A stretch of DNA of 15,070 nt, taken from contig CAMLDH010000067.1 of NCBI GenBank assembly GCA_946478765.1, forward strand, positions 1 to 15,070, in the 5' to 3' direction. Source of the stretch: an uncultured Oxalobacteraceae bacterium. Its GTDB lineage: Bacteria; Pseudomonadota; Gammaproteobacteria; Burkholderiales; Burkholderiaceae. The notes under the pieces were generated by a model. That model was given only the letters and a program-made list of their open reading frames with translations, made no database searches and had not been told where the DNA came from. The first letter of the stretch is position 1. Each line of letters opens with the position of its first letter. Positions 6,762-14,659 of this stretch are shown here, one piece after another. Both the position numbers and the translations under genes were made by a program.

Positions 6762-8483
6762 ATGAATCTGCGTAGCTTACGCATTGGAGCGCGGTTGGGA
6801 ATCGGCTTTGGCATTATCCTGGCTATTCTCATTATGGTCCTGGTGGCCAGCAACGCAATTAACGCTCACAATCGGGATAAATTGATCGCAGGTCTGGGGG
6901 CAGCCAATACCAAAGTGCTGCTGGCCACGAAAATGAAGGGCTCGCTGCTGGAAGGCGGTGTTTCCATGCGCAATATCGGCATCCAGTCCGATGTGAGCGC
7001 CATGCAGAAAGAAGAAGCCAAAGTCAAGGCAAAGCAAAAAGAATACGCCGAAGCGCGCGACAAGCTGGTGGCTTTCGGGTTGACTGATGCCGAGAGCAGG
7101 ATAGTCGCAGATATCACAAAATTGGATAAAGAAATTGAAGCGCCATTCAAGGAGGCGATCAGTCAGGCGCTTGCCTTCAATAGTGAGGGCGCGGCGAAAG
7201 TCATTGCTTCCCGGATCGACCCACTCAACCAGCAAGCGCTGGTTGAAATCGACAAACTGGTCGATGGGCAACAAGCAGCCGCACGTCAGGTGCTCGATGA
7301 TGTCGTGGTTGAAGCGCAAAAGGTCATGTATCTGTTCATTTTGATTGGTGTCGTCACCTTGGCAATCGGTGGCGCCGTCTCCTGGATGCTAACGCATAGC
7401 ATCACGAATCCGTTGCAGGACGCAGTCACGATAGCAAGAAGAGTGGCGTCGGGTGAACTGACTTCACAGGTCAGCGTGACAGGGCGAGACGAAATCAGTC
7501 AGCTCCTCGGTGCGCTGAAAGACATGAACGATAGCTTGCTCAAGATTGTCAGCGAAGTGCGCACGGGTACCGAAACGATCACGGTGGCGTCGCAAGAGAT
7601 CGCGTCGGGCAATGCGGACCTGTCGTCGCGCACCGAATCGCAGGCCAGCTCGCTGGAAGAGACCGCGTCGTCGATGGAGGAATTGACCACCACGGTCAAG
7701 CAGAATGCCGACAATGCGCGGCAAGCCAACCAGCTGGTGGTGTCGGCGTCGGACTTCGCGGTGAAAGGCGGTCAGGTGGTCGGCCAGGTGGTCGACACGA
7801 TGAGCTCGATCAAGGAAAGCTCGCGCAAGATCGTCGACATCATCGGCGTCATCGACGGCATCGCGTTCCAGACCAACATCCTGGCCCTGAATGCGGCGGT
7901 GGAGGCGGCGCGTGCCGGCGAGCAGGGGCGGGGCTTTGCGGTGGTGGCGGCGGAGGTGCGCAACCTGGCGCAGCGCTCGGCCGGCGCGGCCAAAGAGATC
8001 AAGTCGCTGATCGGGGATTCGGTGGAGAAGGTCGATGCGGGCGGCAGGCTGGTCGACGAGGCGGGCAAGACGATGGACGAGATCGTGACGTCGGTCAAGC
8101 ATGTGGCCGATATCATGAGCGAGATCACGGCGGCGAGCCAGGAGCAGAGTTCGGGGATCGAGGAGGTGAACCAGGCGATTGCGCAGATGGACGAGATGAC
8201 GCAGCAGAATGCGGCGCTGGTGGAGCAGGCGGCGGCGACAGCGGAAAGCATGCAGGACCAGGCAGCCAATCTCGGAAAGGCGGTATCGCTGTTCAAGCTG
8301 GCGGCAGGCGTGCACGCGTTGCCGGTGGCGCAGCCGCGTGTGGCCATGCCTGAGATGCGGCCACCGGCGGCGAAACCGGTATTGCGCTCGAACGCGATGG
8401 TGACCAGGAAGGCGCCGGCAACGGTGGCGAAGCCGAAGAGCGCGGCTGCGGCCGGCAATGGCGATGATTGGGAAGAATTCTAA
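6762..8483 (+). CDS. Methyl-accepting chemotaxis protein (MCP2) with DWEEF tail
   Basis: Transmembrane chemoreceptor of 573 residues. TM1 is at about residues 11-32, a roughly 155-residue periplasmic helical sensor (4HB_MCP-like) follows, TM2 is at about 189-211, HAMP at about 212-265, and the cytoplasmic signalling coiled coil has its conserved tip at about 366-406 ([20 protein letters not shown]). A Pro/Ala-rich linker (about 520-567) ends in GDDWEEF. The last five residues, DWEEF, fit the xWxxF pattern of the E. coli Tar/Tsr NWETF pentapeptide that tethers CheR and CheB. This fits the cheR gene immediately downstream. AGGGAGG at 6751-6757 supports the ATG at 6762. From about 7600 on the coding sequence is markedly more G+C-rich at third positions than the sensor part. 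The ligand is unknown. Confidence 0.96.
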   Translation: MNLRSLRIGARLGIGFGIILAILIMVLVASNAINAHNRDKLIAGLGAANTKVLLATKMKGSLLEGGVSMRNIGIQSDVSAMQKEEAKVKAKQKEYAEARDKLVAFGLTDAESRIVADITKLDKEIEAPFKEAISQALAFNSEGAAKVIASRIDPLNQQALVEIDKLVDGQQAAARQVLDDVVVEAQKVMYLFILIGVVTLAIGGAVSWMLTHSITNPLQDAVTIARRVASGELTSQVSVTGRDEISQLLGALKDMNDSLLKIVSEVRTGTETITVASQEIASGNADLSSRTESQASSLEETASSMEELTTTVKQNADNARQANQLVVSASDFAVKGGQVVGQVVDTMSSIKESSRKIVDIIGVIDGIAFQTNILALNAAVEAARAGEQGRGFAVVAAEVRNLAQRSAGAAKEIKSLIGDSVEKVDAGGRLVDEAGKTMDEIVTSVKHVADIMSEITAASQEQSSGIEEVNQAIAQMDEMTQQNAALVEQAAATAESMQDQAANLGKAVSLFKLAAGVHALPVAQPRVAMPEMRPPAAKPVLRSNAMVTRKAPATVAKPKSAAAAGNGDDWEEF

Positions 8484-8703
8484 GAGATGAAATGAGGCTG
8501 CTTCAGCGCAAATCGTTTCGCGGATTGCTATTGGCAATGCTGTCGACCGAGGCGGGATTTCCCGAAAACGAATCCGCAGAAGCAACGCACCCGGTTCGAT
8601 TCTTTTACGGACCGGGCTTTGCTGATGCTGCAGGCCGGCATTGGGGCGGATATCGTGTTGGCTATCGGCCAATTGTGTCAACGAGAGAAGAGTGAGCTCC
8701 GGG

Positions 8704-9597
8704 ATGAAACCAGTGGCGCAGAATAAGCTGGATGCGATTAAAGAGTTCGAGTTTACAGCCCGGGATTTTGAACGGGTGCGTGCATTGATCTACCAACGTG
8801 CGGGAATCGCGCTGGCGGAGAGCAAGCAGGAGATGGTATACAGCCGCCTTGCGCGCCGCTTGCGGGCAACCGGAATCGTGTCTTTCGAAAAATATCTCAA
8901 CGATTTGGAAGACGGGAAGGGCGATGAGGAATGGGAGGCATTCACTAATGCGCTGACTACCAATCTGACATCATTTTTTCGGGAATCGCACCATTTTCCG
9001 ATTCTGGCCGAGCATGCCAAAAGCATAAAAACTCCGCTGGAAATATGGTGTTCCGCAAGCTCCACCGGTGAAGAGCCCTATTCAATTGCAATGACCTTGT
9101 GCGAGGCATTCGGGACGCTTAATCCGCCTGCCACTATCATCGCGACCGATATCGATACCAATGTGCTTAACACCGGAGCAAATGGCGTGTATGCGATCGA
9201 CAGGCTGGATAAGTTGTCGCCGGAACGCGCCAAAAAGTTTTTCTTGAAGGGCAAGGGAGAGCAGGATGGACTTGTGCGGGTGCGGTCGGAATTGCGGCAG
9301 ATGATCACATTCAAGCAACTTAATTTGCTGGCGAATAGCTGGCCGATCTCCGGCCCGTTCGATGTCATTTTTTGTCGCAATGTGATGATTTATTTCGATA
9401 AGCCGACCCAAGGAAAAATCCTGGACCGATTTGCGCCTTTGATGAAGCCGAATGGCTTGTTGTTCGCCGGCCACTCCGAAAACTTTCTGTATGTATCCGA
9501 TGCATTCAAACTGCGGGGTAAGACAGTGTATGAACTCAATCATCACGGAGCGGAAGATTCTCGCACCACTTCACCGGGCAAGAGGCATAAGCCATGA
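8704..9597 (+). CDS. cheR: Chemoreceptor glutamate methyltransferase CheR
   Basis: SAM-dependent enzyme that methylates receptor glutamates, raising kinase activity for adaptation. It has 297 residues; CheRs are usually 270-300. The N-terminal helical domain is at about 15-75. [13 protein letters not shown] (82-94) is the conserved region around the catalytic Arg. The SAM-binding motif [14 protein letters not shown] is at 114-127, the acidic residues that bind SAM are in ATDID (147-151), and [12 protein letters not shown] is at 222-232. The C-terminus carries FAGHSENF. I chose ATG 8704, with a GAGAGAAG-like site about 11 bases upstream; a GTG at 8692 or ATG 8641 would add residues with no CheR similarity. 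Its stop overlaps the cheD start (ATGA), indicating translational coupling. The 220 bases between MCP2 and this gene hold no gene I can support. Confidence 0.96.
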   Translation: MKPVAQNKLDAIKEFEFTARDFERVRALIYQRAGIALAESKQEMVYSRLARRLRATGIVSFEKYLNDLEDGKGDEEWEAFTNALTTNLTSFFRESHHFPILAEHAKSIKTPLEIWCSASSTGEEPYSIAMTLCEAFGTLNPPATIIATDIDTNVLNTGANGVYAIDRLDKLSPERAKKFFLKGKGEQDGLVRVRSELRQMITFKQLNLLANSWPISGPFDVIFCRNVMIYFDKPTQGKILDRFAPLMKPNGLLFAGHSENFLYVSDAFKLRGKTVYELNHHGAEDSRTTSPGKRHKP

Positions 9598-10202
9598 GTC
9601 AGGTACTTGAAGAGCATTTCGCCACGAATGTCTATTACGACCGGACGTTCGATCGGGACGCTGCGAAGATACTTCCGGGGGAATACTACTTTACCGGTAA
9701 AGACATGCTGATTGTGACGGTGCTCGGATCATGCGTGGCAGCGTGCATCCGCGATCGTGTTACCGGCGTCGGCGGAATGAATCATTTCATGCTGCCGGAT
9801 GGCGGCGGCGATGCCGATAGTCCGGTATCGGCATCGATGCGTTATGGTACCTATGCGATGGAGGTGCTCATCAATGACCTTCTCAAGGCTGGCGCCAAGC
9901 GGGAAAACCTGGAAGCAAAGGTATTTGGCGGTGGCAACGTGTTAAGGGGATTTATCGCCATTAATGTCGGCGAACGCAATGCCCAGTTCGTACGCGATTA
10001 TCTGCGCGCTGAAAATATTCGAATAATGGCCGAGGATCTCAACGATATCCATCCGCGCAAGGTTTACTTTTTTCCGCGAACCGGTAAAGTTCTAGTGAAG
10101 AAGCTGAAGCAACTGAATAACAACACGCTGGTCAATCGGGAGCAGGACTATGCTAGCCGTCTACAGACGAGCAAAGTGAGCGGCGACGTCGAACTCTTCT
10201 AG
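9594..10202 (+). CDS. cheD: Chemoreceptor glutamine deamidase CheD with tail extension
   Basis: Deamidates specific receptor glutamines to glutamates, creating methylation sites; in Bacillus CheD also binds the phosphatase CheC. It has 202 residues, longer than the roughly 157 of Thermotoga CheD. The core begins with PGEYYF (28-33). The catalytic Cys C47 is in VLGSCV and His H64 in GGMNHFMLP, spaced 17 as in the Thermotoga enzyme. KVFGGGNVL and FPRTGKV are further family signatures. About 20 extra N-terminal and 35 extra C-terminal residues flank the core, and the protein ends in SGDVELF, matching the end of the protein at 3362. The ATG overlaps the cheR stop by four bases. No cheC or cheX is visible, so a CheC-type feedback partner is not obvious. 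Confidence 0.96.
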   Translation: MSQVLEEHFATNVYYDRTFDRDAAKILPGEYYFTGKDMLIVTVLGSCVAACIRDRVTGVGGMNHFMLPDGGGDADSPVSASMRYGTYAMEVLINDLLKAGAKRENLEAKVFGGGNVLRGFIAINVGERNAQFVRDYLRAENIRIMAEDLNDIHPRKVYFFPRTGKVLVKKLKQLNNNTLVNREQDYASRLQTSKVSGDVELF

Positions 10203-10247
10203 CCGCTCAACGTCAATGCATGGCGAAATACCCAGAAAGTGCGCATC

Positions 10248-11327
10248 ATGAAAATTAAAGTTTTGATCGTGGACGATTCGGCGCTGATTCGCAGTGTCAT
10301 GAGCGAAATCATCGGCAGCCAGAAGGACATGGAAGTGGTCGGCACTGCGCCTGATCCGATTGTTGCACGTGACTTGATCAAGCAGACCAACCCAGATGTG
10401 CTTACGCTCGACGTGGAAATGCCGAGAATGGACGGCCTGGATTTTCTCGAAAAGCTCATGCGGCTGCGCCCCATGCCAGTTGTCATGGTGTCCTCGCTGA
10501 CGGAGCGCGGAGCGGAAATCACGCTGCGCGCACTGGAATTGGGCGCCGTGGATTTCGTGGCGAAACCGAAGCTGTCGATTCAGAGCGGCATGCTCGAATA
10601 CGCTGATCAGATCGCAGACAAGGTGCGCGCCGCATCGCGGGCCAAGATCAAGCAGCGCCAAGTGACGGCGAACGACCCAGCCAAGGCCGCCGCCGATGGC
10701 GCTCTGCCGCAAATCCGCAACCCGTTCACCAGCAGTGAAAAGCTGATCATCATTGGCGCGTCTACCGGCGGCACGGAAGCGATCAAGGATTTCCTGATGC
10801 AGATGCCCTCGGATTGCCCCGGTATTATGATTACCCAGCATATGCCGGAGGGGTTCACCCGCTCGTTTGCCAATCGGCTCGACACCTTATGCAAGATAAC
10901 GGTCAAGGAAGCGGTCGGCGGAGAGCGCGTACTGCCAGGACACGCCTATATTGCACCGGGCCATTCACATCTGCTGTTGGCGCGAAGCGGTGCGAACTAC
11001 GTGGCGCAACTCGACCAGGGACCGCCAGTCAATCGTCATCGGCCATCGGTTGATGTGCTGTTTAACTCCGCGGCAGCGTATGCCGGCAAGAACGCGGTAG
11101 GTGTTATTTTGACGGGTATGGGCAAGGATGGCGCGCTCGGCATGCTCGAAATGAAAAAGGCCGGTGCTTATAATTTTGCGCAGGACGAAGCCAGTTGCGT
11201 CGTGTTTGGCATGCCGCGCGAAGCGATCGCGGTCGGCGCTACGCATGAGGTCGGTTCGCTTCGCGCACTTCCCGCGATGGTTCTGGATTATCTCGCGGCC
11301 CATAGCAGTCGTGCATTGCGTGTGTAA
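10248..11327 (+). CDS. cheB: Protein-glutamate methylesterase/deamidase CheB
   Basis: Phosphorylation-activated enzyme that removes methyl groups from chemoreceptors and deamidates glutamines, opposing CheR. It has 359 residues in two domains. The receiver has D9/D10, phospho-acceptor D55 (LTLDVEMP), switch S82-S83 and K106. A linker at about 125-160 leads to the C-terminal esterase with the catalytic triad S172 (GASTGGTEA), H198 (TQHMPEGF) and D294 (TGMGKDGA). All three residues are present. I chose ATG 10248 because the receiver then begins [11 protein letters not shown]; an in-frame GTG at 10239 would add three residues. The ribosome-binding site is weak (AGAAAG). It follows cheD by 45 bases and is probably co-transcribed with it. 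Confidence 0.97.
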   Translation: MKIKVLIVDDSALIRSVMSEIIGSQKDMEVVGTAPDPIVARDLIKQTNPDVLTLDVEMPRMDGLDFLEKLMRLRPMPVVMVSSLTERGAEITLRALELGAVDFVAKPKLSIQSGMLEYADQIADKVRAASRAKIKQRQVTANDPAKAAADGALPQIRNPFTSSEKLIIIGASTGGTEAIKDFLMQMPSDCPGIMITQHMPEGFTRSFANRLDTLCKITVKEAVGGERVLPGHAYIAPGHSHLLLARSGANYVAQLDQGPPVNRHRPSVDVLFNSAAAYAGKNAVGVILTGMGKDGALGMLEMKKAGAYNFAQDEASCVVFGMPREAIAVGATHEVGSLRALPAMVLDYLAAHSSRALRV

Positions 11328-11543
11328 AAAGCAGCCCCTTTTGTGTGAATAAACCGGCGAACAGGGAGGCAATACGCAAAGGTTTCAATGCTTATTCAGG
11401 CGACCGACCGGGCCGCTCGCTAAATGACGACGAAATGCGGAATAATCATGTATTTTCATGTCCCATTGCGCTAAGCTCGATGAGTTCTTGGATGCCTCAT
11501 GGTGTGGGACCATATTCAATTATTAGAAAAGGCGGAGCCTGAA

Positions 11544-12218
11544 GTGACAAACGATATCACGCACCCGGCGGACGCTTCCAGCGGGTCCGGCAAGCCAGAC
11601 ACTGCACCTGATCAGCATGAAGAAATGTTGGTGCGTGTCGGGCAGATGACACGGAGCCTGCATGAAAACCTGCGCGGCCTCGGCTTCGATAGGTTGATCG
11701 AAAAAGCGGCGAACGATATTCCGAACGCACGAGATCGGCTGGACTATGTCGCAAAGATGACGGAACAAGCAGCGCAGCGGGTATTGAACGCGACCGATGA
11801 AGCTGGTCCGCTACTAAACAAGATTGATTCCGGCGCAGGCGGTATTGCCGCCGATTGGCAGGCTGTCATGGACGCGCCTTTTTCGGAAGAGGGATACCGC
11901 GCGATGGCCGAGCGGACACTCGGATACCTGGGCGAGACGCGCAGCGCGGCGGAGGCGGCCAAGCAGCATCTGATGGATATCATGATGGCACAGGATTTTC
12001 AGGATCTCACCGGCCAGGTCATCAAAAGAATAACGGAACTGACGCACGGGCTGGAGCAGCAGCTGGTGCAACTGCTGATCGATTATGCGCCGACCGTAGC
12101 CCGGCGTGAGGAGGATAGTGGATTGCTTAACGGTCCGCAGATTAATCCCGTCGGCAATCCCGATGCGTTATCGAATCAAGACCAGGTAGACGATTTTTTG
12201 GACAGCCTTGGTTTTTGA
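11544..12218 (+). CDS. cheZ: CheY-P phosphatase CheZ (intact copy)
   Basis: Dephosphorylates CheY-P, ending the flagellar signal. It has 224 residues (E. coli 214). The N-terminal helix region reads VGQMTRSLHENLRGLGFD then IPNARDRLDYVAKMTEQAA. The long four-helix-bundle hairpin carries the active-site motif DFQDLTGQVIKR with D154 and Q158. A low-complexity linker (LLNGPQINPVGN) leads to the C-terminal CheY-binding helix QDQVDDFLDSLGF. I chose the GTG at 11544 because AAGGCGGAG at 11529-11537 precedes it by six bases; an in-frame ATG at 11499 has no clear site. It follows cheB by 216 bases rather than sitting directly after a cheY. A decayed second cheZ lies at 14162 in the more usual place. 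Confidence 0.95.
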   Translation: MTNDITHPADASSGSGKPDTAPDQHEEMLVRVGQMTRSLHENLRGLGFDRLIEKAANDIPNARDRLDYVAKMTEQAAQRVLNATDEAGPLLNKIDSGAGGIAADWQAVMDAPFSEEGYRAMAERTLGYLGETRSAAEAAKQHLMDIMMAQDFQDLTGQVIKRITELTHGLEQQLVQLLIDYAPTVARREEDSGLLNGPQINPVGNPDALSNQDQVDDFLDSLGF

Positions 12219-12276
12219 CCATTGCATATTGATTCGGTGATTTTCATCGTCTTCATCAACTAATTAATCAGCGCCC

Positions 12277-13491
12277 ATGGATGATGTGAATTTTATTGCA
12301 AGAGAACCATTGCTTAATCGGAAAGGAGAAGTTCTTGGCTATGAACTTACCTGGCAACAGAATCGAACCGATGCGGGAATGGTTGGGGAAAACGACGCAA
12401 ATTCATTGATCGCCGCGATCGCCGAGCAGCGCCATGATACGAATGCGGCATGGCAGCTTGGCGATAATGTGCTGTTCCTGAATGCCGCTTGTGCATCATT
12501 GTCGCCTGAAGTCATTCGTGTCTTGTCTCCTAAAAATACGGTATTCAGGTTGCGTTCGGCAGACTTCGCTGATCCCGACACGCTTGCGGCAGTCAAGGCA
12601 TTGCGTGCGCAGGGATTTGGCATTTCCCTTGCGGATGCGGACCTGACTGCGTCGGACAAATCGCTGCTGGCATTTGTTACGCACATCGAAGTCCGTTTTG
12701 ACGCTGCCGATTTTGTGACGCAATTACACTTGTATAAAACGCTGCAGCAATCCTCTCTCCGTATGGTGGCGCGCGAGGTAGGCAGCTGGCAAAATTTTGA
12801 TTTTTGCGCATCGATGGGGCTCGATATATTCATCGGCAACCTTTATCTGGAGCCGTGGCCAGGCAACACATCCAAAGGCTTGAATCCGGCGCAAACCATG
12901 ATCTTGCAACTGATGCAGCTGGTTCGGCAAAATGCCGATGTACGGCAATTGGAGGACCTTCTGCGACACGATGCCGCGCTGTCATACCAGTTGCTGCTCC
13001 ATATCAATAGGGTAGGTTTTGGCCTTGGTACGGAAATCCAATCGCTGCGTCATGCGGTGACCATGCTGGGCTATTCCCCGTTGTACCGCTGGCTTTCACT
13101 GTTGCTGCCCAAGGCCGGCAACACCAGTTATTCGCCGGCATTGATGCAGACTGCCGTCATTCGCGGCCGCTTCACGGAACTTCTCAGTCGTGGTTTTTTG
13201 CGAAAAAGCGAAGCGGAAAATCTGTTCGTGGTCGGCATGTTTTCGTTGCTGGACCGGCTGCTCGGGATCCCGATGGAAGAGGTGCTGGAGAATACCCATC
13301 TGTCGGATACTGTTTCGCAGGCGTTGTTGTCGCGGAGCGGCGTTTATGGCCCATTCCTGGCGTTGGCAGAAACCTGTGAATTGCGTGATGGGCGTGCCGG
13401 CGAGTTGGCGGATGCGCTTTTCATCGATACATGCCAGGTGAACGAGGCCCATTTATCCGCGCTCGCATGGGCGCAAAATTTGAAATTTTAG
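12277..13491 (+). CDS. Degenerate EAL plus HDOD domain protein
   Basis: Protein of 404 residues in two parts. The first about 200 resemble an EAL domain (FIAREPLLNRKGEVLGYEL), but the EALxR catalytic motif is replaced by GYELTW and I cannot find the metal-binding set, so c-di-GMP hydrolysis is unlikely. Residues from about 200 to 390 form an HDOD domain (LNPAQTMILQLMQLVRQN, later LLRHDAALSYQLLLHIN and HAVTMLGYSPLYRWLSLLL), which lacks HD phosphohydrolase residues. EAL-HDOD proteins related to YuxH and the Vibrio motility regulator CdgJ are known; a signalling-scaffold or motility role is inferred from family and position. It starts 58 bases after cheZ. No convincing Shine-Dalgarno precedes ATG 12277, so expression may depend on coupling or be low. 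An alternative start was not found. Confidence 0.9.
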   Translation: MDDVNFIAREPLLNRKGEVLGYELTWQQNRTDAGMVGENDANSLIAAIAEQRHDTNAAWQLGDNVLFLNAACASLSPEVIRVLSPKNTVFRLRSADFADPDTLAAVKALRAQGFGISLADADLTASDKSLLAFVTHIEVRFDAADFVTQLHLYKTLQQSSLRMVAREVGSWQNFDFCASMGLDIFIGNLYLEPWPGNTSKGLNPAQTMILQLMQLVRQNADVRQLEDLLRHDAALSYQLLLHINRVGFGLGTEIQSLRHAVTMLGYSPLYRWLSLLLPKAGNTSYSPALMQTAVIRGRFTELLSRGFLRKSEAENLFVVGMFSLLDRLLGIPMEEVLENTHLSDTVSQALLSRSGVYGPFLALAETCELRDGRAGELADALFIDTCQVNEAHLSALAWAQNLKF

Positions 13492-13560
13492 TTTGCTTCG
13501 CAAGACGATAAATCATGATGGGATACCGTAATAAATTCCTGCGGAATGCCGTTATCTAAA

Positions 13561-13575
13561 CAGGTCGTCAAAAGT
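13561..13575. repeat. 15-bp direct repeat, copy 2
   Basis: CAGGTCGTCAAAAGT is identical to 2245-2259 and lies about 70 bases past the EAL-HDOD stop and 200 bases before cheY2. It runs into CAAAAG-T-CTTTTG (13569-13581), a perfect dyad with a single central base. Such a dyad would suit a protein-binding site rather than an RNA hairpin. Confidence 0.5.
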
Positions 13576-13656
13576 CTTTTGTATTGAACGGCAAATGCCC
13601 GAATCGGCAGATGCTATTCACACGATTACCTTGGTATCCCCCCTCTGATATCGTCA

Positions 13657-13683
13657 TTGCCGGGTGGATTGGCCGGGTATAAT
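13657..13683 (+). promoter_or_regulatory. Possible sigma-70 promoter of cheY2
   Basis: A TATAAT at 13678-13683 is preceded by TTGCCG (13657-13662) with a short 15-base spacer. It is 78 bases upstream of the cheY2 start, in a gap of 270 bases that otherwise holds only the 15-bp repeat. The -35 is imperfect. Confidence 0.4.
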
Positions 13684-13761
13684 AATTGATTCGGGATTTG
13701 AGTTGGTGTACCCGTAGCGACGGCGGGTGTGCTGTATTGGTAACTACTGTCTGGAGTAATC

Positions 13762-14160
13762 ATGGTCGATAAAAACATCAAAATTCTGGTTGTGGACGAC
13801 TTCTCGACCATGCGCCGGATTGTACGCAATCTGCTCAAGGAACTGGACTTCGTCAATGTCGACGAAGCTGAGGATGGTCTTATGGGGTTGGAAAAACTGA
13901 AAAGCGGTAATTTCGGTTTTGTCGTGTCCGACTGGAATATGCCGAACATGGATGGTCTGACCATGCTGCAGTCGATTCGTGCCGACCCGTCATTGGCAAA
14001 ATTGCCGGTACTGATGGTGACTGCGGAATCCAAAAAGGAAAACATCATTGCTGCAGCCCAGGCGGGCGCCAACGGGTATGTTGTCAAGCCTTTTACGGCC
14101 GCCACACTGGAAGAAAAGATTAACAAAATCTTTGAGAAAATCGAGAAAGAAGGCACTTGA
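13762..14160 (+). CDS. cheY: Chemotaxis response regulator CheY, E. coli type (CheY2)
   Basis: Receiver protein of 132 residues that, when phosphorylated, should bind the flagellar switch protein FliM and change rotation. Residue numbering matches E. coli CheY exactly: D12/D13, phospho-acceptor D57 (SDWNMP), T87, Y106 (ANGYVVKPF) and K109. The ribosome-binding site GGAG (13753-13756) lies five bases before the ATG. It is the better candidate for the true flagellar CheY, given these residues and its place next to flhB. The next base pair after its stop begins a ruined cheZ, so its ancestral phosphatase partner has been lost and the CheZ at 11544 presumably acts on it. Confidence 0.97.
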   Translation: MVDKNIKILVVDDFSTMRRIVRNLLKELDFVNVDEAEDGLMGLEKLKSGNFGFVVSDWNMPNMDGLTMLQSIRADPSLAKLPVLMVTAESKKENIIAAAQAGANGYVVKPFTAATLEEKINKIFEKIEKEGT

Positions 14161-14161
14161 T

Positions 14162-14401
14162 ATGGCACAGCAAGTGCCGTCAACACCAACCGCCGGCACC
14201 TATCCGAGCCATTGATAGTCATTCGGTCATTTGGCGCGCATGTTGCGACCTCACATGATGGACCTGGGACTGGATCGGGAAATCGTCAAGGTTGCGGAGA
14301 TCATCCCGGATGCGCGGGGGCCATTGAGCCAGGTTGCCGGGGTGTTCGAACGGGCTGGCGAAAAGGCGCTCAATGCGATTGATGTGGCGCAGCTAATTTA
14401 A
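14162..14401 (+). pseudogene. cheZ pseudogene (two in-frame stops, truncated)
   Basis: An ATG one base after the cheY2 stop opens a frame that hits TGA-TAG at codons 18-19 (14213-14218). The same frame then continues as SFGHLARMLRPHMMDLGLD, IPDAR, and ALNAIDVAQLI, ending at TAA 14399-14401. This matches the N-terminal region of CheZ; compare VGQMTRSLHENLRGLGFD, IPNARDRLDYVA and VLNATDEAG in the intact CheZ at 11544. The active-site helix and CheY-binding tail are absent. The place, directly after cheY, is the classical position of cheZ. Two adjacent stops, several non-conservative changes in the IPDAR-to-ALNA stretch and loss of two thirds of the gene argue against a sequencing error. Confidence 0.85.
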
Positions 14402-14562
14402 TGCCGGGCGCGGATAGGGCTCATCGTTGTTCATTTCCTGTTGCACGTCCGGCAGCAAGTTGGGCCGGGCGGTAAAGCCGGTCGACTGCATTAACGCAAC
14501 TGAGCCTGCATCGCGGGCGGGGTATCACATGCTCCCGCTTCGCCGATTGCCAAAGGAGCAGC

Positions 14563-14589
14563 TCAATCCCCATCTTGTTTGGCCGATCA
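14563..14589 (+). promoter_or_regulatory. Possible sigma-28 (FliA) promoter for flhB
   Basis: TCAA (14563-14566), a 15-base spacer and GCCGATCA (14582-14589) resemble the enterobacterial FliA pattern TAAA-N15-GCCGATAA, with one mismatch in each half. It is 70 bases upstream of flhB. In many bacteria flhB is an earlier-class gene, which lowers the prior. Confidence 0.28.
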
Positions 14590-14624
14590 CTCCATTGTCG
14601 CTGGATTAATAATCCTGTGTGATG

Positions 14625-14641
14625 GGAGCGCTGTTCGCTCC
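14625..14641 (+). other. Hairpin just upstream of the flhB ribosome-binding site
   Basis: GGAGCG (14625-14630) pairs with CGCTCC (14636-14641) around a 5-base loop. There is no T-run after it. It ends 8 bases before CGGAG, the flhB ribosome-binding site, so it may affect flhB translation or be an mRNA-end or weak-terminator remnant. Confidence 0.3.
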
Positions 14642-14659
14642 TTGTAGTGCGGAGTCAGC

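Larger units (their letters stand above)
14402..14659 (+). other. Gene-free region between the cheZ relic and flhB
   Basis: These 258 bases show no convincing gene; a 60-codon frame at 14427-14609 has no recognisable product. I looked for the missing C-terminal half of CheZ and did not find it. The region carries a possible sigma-28 motif and a hairpin close to flhB. Confidence 0.4.

Noticed and set aside
7464..8681. Long open frame on the minus strand (about 400 codons) opposite MCP2
   Set aside because: It is antisense to a clear receptor gene with G+C-rich third positions, which removes stops on the other strand. Its product is rich in Arg, His and Leu with no recognisable domain. Similar minus-strand frames opposite MCP1, cheA, cheZ and the EAL-HDOD gene were dismissed for the same reason.
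11407..11453. Possible sigma-28 promoter before cheZ (CTAAA followed by GCGGAATAA)
   Set aside because: The spacing is too short and the -10 fits only in its last four bases.
13482..13511. Possible sigma-28 element GACGATAA after the EAL-HDOD gene
   Set aside because: Seven of eight bases match the -10 half, but no -35 half lies at the right distance.
14402..14609. C-terminal half of the cheZ relic, or a 60-codon gene at 14427
   Set aside because: No frame shows the CheZ active-site helix or CheY-binding tail, and the small frame has no recognisable features.
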